Positions 56,401-64,000 of a stretch of 64,000 bases of DNA are shown one piece after another. Each line of letters begins with the position of its first letter. The stretch's first letter is position 1. Made by a program: the position numbers and the translations under genes. The notes beneath the pieces are model-generated. The model had not been told where the DNA came from. It saw nothing but the letters and a program-made list of their open reading frames with translations, and did no database searches. Source of the DNA: Pleurodeles waltl (lineage: Eukaryota > Chordata > Amphibia > Caudata > Salamandridae); assembly GCF_031143425.1 (NCBI RefSeq), contig NC_090444.1, positions 61,251,533 to 61,315,532 on the forward strand. Reading direction: 5' to 3'.

Positions 56401-59400
56401 GGATACCCAGGTGTGCATTGGAGAAGGGATACCCAGGTGTGCCCTGGAGAAGGGATACCCAGGTGTGCATTAGAGAAGGGATACCCAGGTGTGCATTAGT
56501 GAAGGGATACCCAGGTGTGCATTAGAGAAGGGATACCCAGGTGTGCATTAGAGAAGGGATACCCAGGTGTGCCCTGGAGAAGGGATACTTAGGTGTGCAT
56601 TAGAGAAGGGATACCCAGGTGTGCATTAGAGAAGGGATACCCAGGTGTGCCCTGGAGAAGGGATACCCAGGTGTGCATTAGAGAAGGGATACCCAGGTGT
56701 GCCCCGGAGAAGGGATACCCATGGAAGGCATACCCAGGTGTGCCCTGGAGAAGGGATACCCAGGTGTGCCCTGGAGAAGGGATACCCAGGTGTGCCCTAG
56801 AGAAGGGATACCCAGGTGTGCATTAGTGAAGGGATACCCAGGTGTGCATTAGAGAAGGGATACCCAGGTGTGCATTAGTGAAGGGATACCCAGGTGTGCA
56901 TTAGTGAAGGGATACCCAGGTGTGCATTAGAGAAGGGATACCCAGGTGTGCATTAGTGAAGGGATACCCAGGTGTGCATTGGAGAAGGGATACCCAGGTG
57001 TGCCCTGGAGAAGGGATACCCAGGTGTGCCCTGGAGAGAAGGGATACCCAGGTGTGCCCTAGAGAAGGGATACCCAGGTGTGCATTAGTGAAGGGATACC
57101 CAGGTGTGCATTAGAGAAGGGATACCCAGGTGTGCATTAGTGAAGGGATACCCAGGTGTGCATTAGTGAAGGGATACCCAGGTGTGCATTAGAGAAGGGA
57201 TACCCAGGTGTGCATTAGTGAAGGGATACCCAGGTGTGCATTGGAGAAGGGATACCCAGGTGTGCATTAGAGAAGGGATACCCAGGTGTGCCCTGGAGAA
57301 GGGATACCCAGGTGTGCCCCGGAGAAGGGATACCCAGGTGTGCATTAGAGAAGGGATACCCAGGTGTGCATTAGTGAAGGGATACCCAGGTGTGCATTAG
57401 AGAAGGGATACCCAGATGTGCATTAGTGAAGGGATACCCAGGTGTGCATTAGAGAAGGGTACCCAGGTGTGCCCTGGAGAAGGGATACCCAGGTGTGCAT
57501 TAGAGAAGGGATACCCAGGTGTGCATTAGAGAAGGGATACCCAGGTGTGGCCTGGAGAAGGGATACCCAGGTGTGCCCTAGAGAAGGGATACCCAGGTGT
57601 GCCCTGGAGAAGGGATATCCAGGTGTGCATTAGAGAAGGGATATCCAGGTGTGCCCTGGAGAAGAGATACCCAGGTGTGCCCTGGAGAAGGGATACCCAG
57701 GTGTGCATTAGAGAAGGGATACCCAGGTGTGCATTAGTGAAGGGATACCCAGGTGTGCATTAGAGAAGGGATACCCAGGTGTGCATTAGAGAAGGGATAC
57801 CCAGGTGTGCCCTGGAGAAGGGATACCCAGGTGTGCCCCGGAGAAGAGATACCCAGGTGTGCATTAGAGAAGGGAGACCCAGGTGTGCATTAGAGAAGGG
57901 ATACCCAGGTGTGCCCTGGAGAAGGGATACCCAGGTGTGCATTAGAGAAGGGATACCCAGGTGTGCATTAGAGAAGGGATACCCAGGTGTGCCCTGGAGA
58001 AGGGATACCCAGGTGTGCCCTGGAGAAGGGATACCCAGGTGTGCATTAGAGAAGGGATACCCAGGTGTGCATTAGAGAAGGGATACCCAGGTGTGCATTA
58101 GAGAAGGGATACCCAGGTGTGCCCTGGAGAAGGGATACCCAGGTGTGCATTAGAGAAGGGATACCCAGGTGTGCATTAGTGAAGGGATACCCAGGTGTGC
58201 ATTAGTGAAGGGATACCCAGGTGTGCATTAGAGAAGGGATACCCAGGTGTGCCCTGGAGAAGGGATACCCAGGTGTGCATTAGAGAAGGGATACCCAGGT
58301 GTGCATTAGTGAAGGGATACCCAGGTGTGCCCTGGAGAAGGGATACCCAGGTGTGCATTAGAGAAGGGATACCCAGGTGTGCCCTGGAGAAGGGATACCC
58401 AGGTGTGCCCTGGAGAAGGGATACCCAGGTGTGCCCCGGAGAAGGGATACCCAGGTGTGCATTAGAGAAGGGATACCCAGGTGTGCATTAGTGAAGGGAT
58501 ACCCAGGTGTGCATTAGAGAAGGGATACCCAGGTGTGCATTAGAGAAGGGATACCCAGGTGTGCCCTGGAGAAGGGATACCCAGGTGTGCCCCGGAGAAG
58601 AGATACCCAGGTGTGCATTAGAGAAGGGAGACCCAGGTGTGCATTAGAGAAGGGATACCCAGGTGTGCCCTGGAGAAGGGATACCCAGGTGTGCATTAGA
58701 GAAGGGATACCCAGGTGTGCATTAGAGAAGGGATACCCAGGTGTGCCCTGGAGAAGGGATATCCAGGTGTGCATTAGAGAAGGGATACCCAGGTGTGCAT
58801 TAGTGAAGGGATACCCAGGTGTGCATTAGAGAAGGGATACCCAGGTGTGCATTAGAGAAGGGATACCCAGGTGTGGCCTGGAGAAGGGATACCCAGGTGT
58901 GCCCTAGAGAAGGGATACCCAGGTGTGCCCTGGAGAAGGGATATCCAGGTGTGCATTAGAGAAGGGATATCCAGGTGTGCCCTGGAGAAGAGATACCCAG
59001 GTGTGCCCTGGAGAAGGGATACCCAGGTGTGCATTAGAGAAGGGATACCCAGGTGTGCATTAGTGAAGGGATACCCAGGTGTGCATTAGAGAAGGGATAC
59101 CCAGGTGTGCATTAGAGAAGGGATACCCAGGTGTGCCCTGGAGAAGGGATACCCAGGTGTGCCCCGGAGAAGAGATACCCAGGTGTGCATTAGAGAAGGG
59201 AGACCCAGGTGTGCATTAGAGAAGGGATACCCAGGTGTGCCCTGGAGAAGGGATACCCAGGTGTGCATTAGAGAAGGGATACCCAGGTGTGCATTAGAGA
59301 AGGGATACCCAGGTGTGCCCTGGAGAAGGGATACCCAGGTGTGCCCTGGAGAAGGGATACCCAGGTGTGCATTAGAGAAGGGATACCCAGGTGTGCATTA

Positions 59401-60660
59401 GTGAAGGGATACCCAGGTGTGCATTAGAGAAGGGATACCCAGGTGTGCATTAGAGAAGGGATACCCAGGTGTGCCCTGGAGAAGGGATACCCAGGTGTGC
59501 ATTAGAGAAGGGATACCCAGGTGTGCATTAGTGAAGGGATACCCAGGTGTGCATTAGTGAAGGGATACCCAGGTGTGCATTAGAGAAGGGATACCCAGGT
59601 GTGCCCTGGAGAAGGGATACCCAGGTGTGCATTAGAGAAGGGATACCCAGGTGTGCATTAGTGAAGGGATACCCAGGTGTGCCCTGGAGAAGGGATACCC
59701 AGGTGTGCATTAGAGAAGGGATACCCAGGTGTGCCCTGGAGAAGGGATACCCAGGTGTGCCCTGGAGAAGGGATACCCAGGTGTGCCCCGGAGAAGGGAT
59801 ACCCAGGTGTGCATTAGAGAAGGGATACCCAGGTGTGCATTAGTGAAGGGATACCCAGGTGTGCATTAGAGAAGGGATACCCAGGTGTGCATTAGAGAAG
59901 GGATACCCAGGTGTGCCCTGGAGAAGGGATACCCAGGTGTGCCCCGGAGAAGAGATACCCAGGTGTGCATTAGAGAAGGGAGACCCAGGTGTGCATTAGA
60001 GAAGGGATACCCAGGTGTGCCCTGGAGAAGGGATACCCAGGTGTGCATTAGAGAAGGGATACCCAGGTGTGCATTAGAGAAGGGATACCCAGGTGTGCCC
60101 TGGAGAAGGGATATCCAGGTGTGCATTAGAGAAGGGATACCCAGGTGTGCATTAGTGAAGGGATACCCAGGTGTGCATTAGAGAAGGGATACCCAGGTGT
60201 GCATTAGAGAAGGGATACCCAGGTGTGCCCTGGAGAAGGGATACCCAGGTGTGCATTAGAGAAGGGATACCCAGGTGTGCATTAGTGAAGGGATACCCAG
60301 GTGTGCATTAGTGAAGGGATACCCAGGTGTGCATTAGAGAAGGGATACCCAGGTGTGCCCTGGAGAAGGGATACCCAGGTGTGCATTAGTGAAGGGATAC
60401 CCAGGTGTGCATTAGTGAAGGGATACCCAGGTGTGCCCTGGAGAAGGGATACCCAGGTGTGCATTAGAGAAGGGATACCCAGGTGTGCCCTGGAGAAGGG
60501 ATACCCAGGTGTGCCCTGGAGAAGGGATACCCAGGTGTGCCCCGGAGAAGGGATACCCAGTTGTGCATTAGAGAAGGGATACCCAGGTGTGCATTGGAGA
60601 AGGGATACCCAGGTGTGCATTAGAGAAGGGATACCCAGGTGTGCATTGGAGAAGGGATAG
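53430..60660. repeat. 26-bp minisatellite with two main unit types
   Basis: About 275 copies of GAGAAGGGATACCCAGGTGT plus a variable hexamer region, mostly GCATTA or GCCCTG. GTGAAG replaces GAGAAG in a third type. Identical runs of unit types recur at 977 bp (55616 and 56593), 1,326 bp (57545 and 58871), 1,352 bp (58195 and 59547) and 754 bp (57779 and 58533). A shortened unit with CCCATGGAAGGCATACCC at 55741 and about 56718 explains why 977 is not a multiple of 26. ORFs appear on both strands because 26 is not a multiple of three. Confidence 0.95.
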
Positions 60661-61259
60661 ATGAACCATGAAATCAGAATCCTCTAATTTATTTTCCAGT
60701 GGTTTGAAAGAAATAAGTATTGTTTGTTCTGTCTCCATAAACAACTATCAGCTTTACAATGCAGAAATAAATCTGCCGATGAGCATGAGATCAATATTAT
60801 TACCACCCATCACCATCTTTGGTAATGGTCCGAAGATTTTCAGCGCCGCTGGTAAAATGAAATGTGGCGAATGTTGACTCCCGCTGCATCCCCCTGAAAA
60901 AGGGGAGCTTTTGCAACTCCCTGGTGCAGCTCGATGCTTTCTGCTGCCCCCTGCTGGTGGTGACAGAAGGCACTGCCTAGCCTCGCCTTGTGGTAGTGAC
61001 TAATTTTGGCCTTCTTGGTCACAGAGGTATGGTTACCTCTGCCAAGGCAGGATGCTGCTGCCTCCCAAACCCGACAAGAATGACACGTCAGGCCCTGCCC
61101 CTCCCCTAACTCTAGCTTTGGAAACCCAAGACCCGCCCCTAGCGCCCACTGGCTCTGTTTGTCTCTAAGGCAGACAGCGATGAGGGCCGTGGCCTACAGG
61201 CCTGATTTTAACTCTCTTCACTGGTGCAAGTTACTCCCACAACTGGGCACATCCCACTT
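60661..61259. other. spacer after the 26-bp array
   Basis: Unique-looking sequence with a GC-rich centre (60850-61000, repeated CTGCTGCCCC). There is no family match and no ORF of more than 70 codons. Confidence 0.45.
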
Positions 61260-61850
61260 GCTGGTATAGACCCCCATGTTCCCTAAATGTGCAGATGAAG
61301 GAACATTTTCTTAAACTGAGTATGGGTAAAACTGAAGTACTGGTATGCGGGGGAGCAGGAATCCATCTGGTCTGGCAGCTGGTGGCTAGAGGAATGCGCC
61401 CCCTTCCGGCTTCAGTTGAATCGGCTAAAACTCTTGTGGTGGTGTTTGAATTTTGATTGGCAGGACAATCGTACCCCTAACACTTGTTTTTACATTATTA
61501 AGACTCTTAGGAAGATCTTCCCTTTTATTCCTGTTGAGCTGCGTCACGAGGTGGTCATTGCTTCAGTTTCGTCTAGACTGACTACTTCAACCCCCTTTAT
61601 CTGAATATCAAGGCCTCCCCGTTACCTGCAAGTGCTTCAAGGCGCGGCTGCTGCATTGACATTTCTAGGCGCGCGTGCGTCAGAATGAGTATCGAGGCAT
61701 TCCATTGGCTCCCGGTTGGCACGTGCATCACCTAGAGGGCGATTTGCTTAGTCTTTCTAGCCCTCCATCACAAGGGGTGGACACATCTTCCCGCCCTGTT
61801 TAACCCTCATATCACCCCACCATGTCACTCAGGCCCTCCTCTGGTAGCAT
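61260..61850 (+). pseudogene. CR1/L2-like LINE fragment (C-terminal reverse transcriptase)
   Basis: Translated pieces in shifting frames match the end of a CR1/L2-type RT ORF. KLSMGKTEVLVCGG lies near 61310-61360 (family LKLNxxKTE). VVVF with a degraded FDS motif lies near 61435. TLRKIFPFIPVELRHEVV and SVSSRL lie near 61500-61575, and FHWLPVGT near 61705. Several stops and frameshifts separate them. Upstream catalytic motifs and any 3' tail are not recognised, as expected for a 5'-truncated, decayed copy. Confidence 0.75.
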
Positions 61851-62918
61851 TCCCAGATTTCAACAAGCATTTTCGATGCAACGGGTCTCGCATTTGTTCG
61901 AGTTAGAGCTATTAGCGAAGTGCCTTTTTAATTTTGATGGGGTTGGTAGCCCTTTCAGAATTACTTTCACCCTGAGTTTCCCATTTTTGTAACACCATGG
62001 TGGGGAAACTCTGGCCCATTTCCCAGGCTACTTGTAGCTAGGGGCCGAAAGGTGGTTCAGGAATGAACTGCTCACAAAGGAAACGCCTAAAAGGCTAGTA
62101 TTTGGTTAATTGTGCATTGTAAAAATATCCAGGGCACTGGTAATATGCGATTTAGCACTGCTGTGATTTCCACATAATTATGGATTTGCCTCATTTATCA
62201 CATAATCCATAATTTCATGCAAAATCTACAGATGTTAACAAAACAGTTTTTTAGCTCAAATGGCTCGAAAGTTACTAAAAACACAGCAACACAGTGGAAC
62301 ACTTGACTGGTCAACTTTCTGTTGCTTAATGGTGTATTTCGGCACCAAACTGATACCAAAAAATTGAAACCCTGGCCCAGCTAGTGCTAAAATATAAAAA
62401 TGACAAAATAATGAAGCAATACTATCACAAAATGTACTACAATATGCAGCAAAATGTGCCTTTTCTTGCCACATAATTAAGGCAATTCTACCGCATAATT
62501 TGGTTCTGCACTACCGCATAATTCCAGTGGCAGTGCAAATACACAGTAACATACCTTAATTTAACCCAAATGCCTCGCAATAACGACCACAGTGCGTTAG
62601 CAACTGTGAATTACGTCGATTTCAGCCCCCCTGCTAGGAAACAATGGAACCTGCTTGTAGAAAATGATCAAGCTCCTTCCCCACATCCGTACTCACTCCC
62701 CCCTTAACCAGTCCCCAACCATGTGTAAGGTTTGCAGATAGAAAGGCGTGTATTAGCATATACTAGTCGTCCTGCTTGAACTACGCCCAAGCGACTTTGT
62801 TCTAGTGGCAGCTTGAACGATGAACTGCTCCGACGCATCTTAAAATTGTGCGGTGAGTTGCCTTTTTCATGCAAAATTGCTGTGGTTGTAATCTGCAAGG
62901 AAAATTGAATAAAAATAA
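61851..62918. other. AT-rich spacer, possible old repeat
   Basis: CATAATTATGG, CACATAATCCATAATT and CCGCATAATT motifs recur between 62160 and 62525 in both orientations, suggesting an old foldback repeat without clear ends. No gene is seen. Confidence 0.4.
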
Positions 62919-63627
62919 GGGCCAGATGTATCAAAGCTTTTTGCATTCGCAAACGGTGCGAATGTCCGTTTGCGAATGCAAAAAGCCATTTCAGAATGTA
63001 TCAAAGGCATTCTGAATGCAATTCTAAGGAATCGTGAATCCTTAAAATTGCGACCCTGTGTAGAGAGTCGCAAATTGTGTCTCTCTAAATAAGAAATTGC
63101 AAATAAGGATTCCTTATTCGCGATTTCTAAAGCACATGTAAGAAGCAATTCCTTAATGCGAATTGGGCGTTAAGGAATCGCTATTACCACCAAGTTGATC
63201 TTGGTGGTAACCATGTGCAAATTTTAAAAATGCATTTAAAATGCAATTTTAAAATTTACATGTAAAGCACACATGCCCCTTTGGCATGTGTGCGCCTTAC
63301 ATGTTGAAACAAAATGTTTTGGGGTGCAGCAGAGGGGGGCATAGGCCCCCAGCACCCTGGACTTTGCATTTACCAAAATGGCAAATTCCAGTTAGGAATT
63401 CGCAATTTCAGACATGTAAAATATTAGCAAATATGGGCCGAAAGGCCCATAGATGTGAATGGGGGCTGTATCGCAATTTGCGATTCAGTAATAGCATTTG
63501 CGATTTTTAAGAAATCGGTATTACCGATTCGCAAATGTGATACATTGCATTTTGCGAATCAGAAATAGCGATTTCTTAAAAATCGCTATTTCCGAATCGC
63601 AAAATGCATTCTTGATACATCTGGCCC
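62919..63627. mobile_element. 709-bp palindromic MITE with TAA target duplication
   Basis: Terminal inverted repeats GGGCCAGATGTATCAA (62919) and TTGATACATCTGGCCC (ends 63627) are flanked by TAA at 62916-62918 and 63628-63630. A 3-bp TWA duplication fits the PIF/Harbinger superfamily. The interior is rich in TTCGCAAA/TTTGCGAA motifs that form foldbacks, for example near 62945-62990 and 63470-63610. ORFs crossing it are not credible genes. Confidence 0.9.
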
Positions 63628-63630
63628 TAA

Positions 63631-64000
63631 ATGTGCGGGGACGTAGAAGCGGGAGAGGATGAAGGGGGAAGGTTCTTGGTAGGTAATTAAAAAAAAAAAT
63701 AGAGACGGATCTACGGACGAAGTCGTTTTCCCAAAAAAATGTGCACAGCAACGAATAAGGAACAGAATGTAGACAGCTGTGAGGAGTTTCGTTGGTGCCC
63801 GGAAAAGAGCCAAATGGAGAGACTGAGAGATTGTATTGACAAGGAACAGACGAACGCCCCCCTGGAGACTGTGAGGTCTCTATGGTTGTTTTCACCCTCT
63901 TTCATCCCTTTGTGCCCCCTGTTCAATTCACATGCAGATTAGCTCTGGCCAAAATCTTGGCAAAACAGCCTGTTCTCCCCTCCTGCTCTGACCCAGGAAG
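63631..64000. other. spacer to the window end
   Basis: No gene, repeat or RNA recognised. An A-run lies near 63688-63700. Overlapping ORFs on both strands have no family features. Confidence 0.45.

Noticed and set aside
53411..60660. Plus- and minus-strand ORFs of 60-150 codons (GEGIPRCALEKGYPGV type)
   Set aside because: Both strands are open for the same reason: a 26-bp period without stops. They are not genes.
1..60660. CRISPR-like arrays
   Set aside because: Repeats are contiguous with no unique spacers, and the neighbouring elements are eukaryotic.

Overview
The window reads as intergenic or intronic DNA of a very large vertebrate genome. It has no ordinary host protein gene and no RNA gene that I can support. 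It consists of transposable elements and long tandem arrays. A complete DIRS-type tyrosine-recombinase retrotransposon, Ty3/Gypsy-like elements with 3-kb LTRs, a large PIF/Harbinger transposon, Harbinger-like MITEs and a CR1/L2-like LINE fragment together fit a salamander, perhaps a newt such as Pleurodeles. That assignment is inference; no host gene in the window confirms it.

Layout. 1-825: end of a PstI-rich minisatellite (44+36 bp units). 826-2402: no gene seen. 2403-30126: a unit bounded by 16-bp terminal inverted repeats whose interior is a 65-bp satellite (about 230 copies). Two LTR elements of one family are nested in this satellite. The first (4152-13299) is complete, with two LTRs of about 3.08 kb, one Gag-protease ORF and a CTTAT target duplication. 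The second (13415-16673) is an inverted, internally deleted relative with a CATAC duplication. 30141-35964: DIRS element on the minus strand, with inverted terminal repeats, an internal complementary region, gag, RT-RNase H and tyrosine recombinase. 36044-36190: short MITE. 37083-42890: 22-bp minisatellite. 42891-44417: spacer with one SINE-like stretch. 44418-53142: PIF/Harbinger element carrying a broken DDE transposase (plus strand) between two spliced Myb/SANT-like genes (minus strand). A 629-bp MITE made of consecutive near-perfect hairpins sits inside the transposase exon. 53430-60660: 26-bp minisatellite. 61260-61850: decayed CR1/L2-like LINE. 62919-63627: palindromic 709-bp MITE with a TAA target duplication.

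How the parts relate. The LTR family supplies Gag and protease only and must borrow reverse transcriptase and integrase. The DIRS copy has all its domains, but with three in-frame stops and no visible catalytic tyrosine. The Harbinger copy is disabled by an insertion, a frameshift and a D-to-N change in its DDE triad. The arrays show higher-order repeats (about 2.48 kb, about 5 kb and 325 bp in the 65-bp array; 836 bp and 3,815 bp in the 22-bp array; 977, 1,326 and 1,352 bp in the 26-bp array), so they grew by repeated block duplication. Most small ORFs in the window are by-products of arrays whose period is not a multiple of three.
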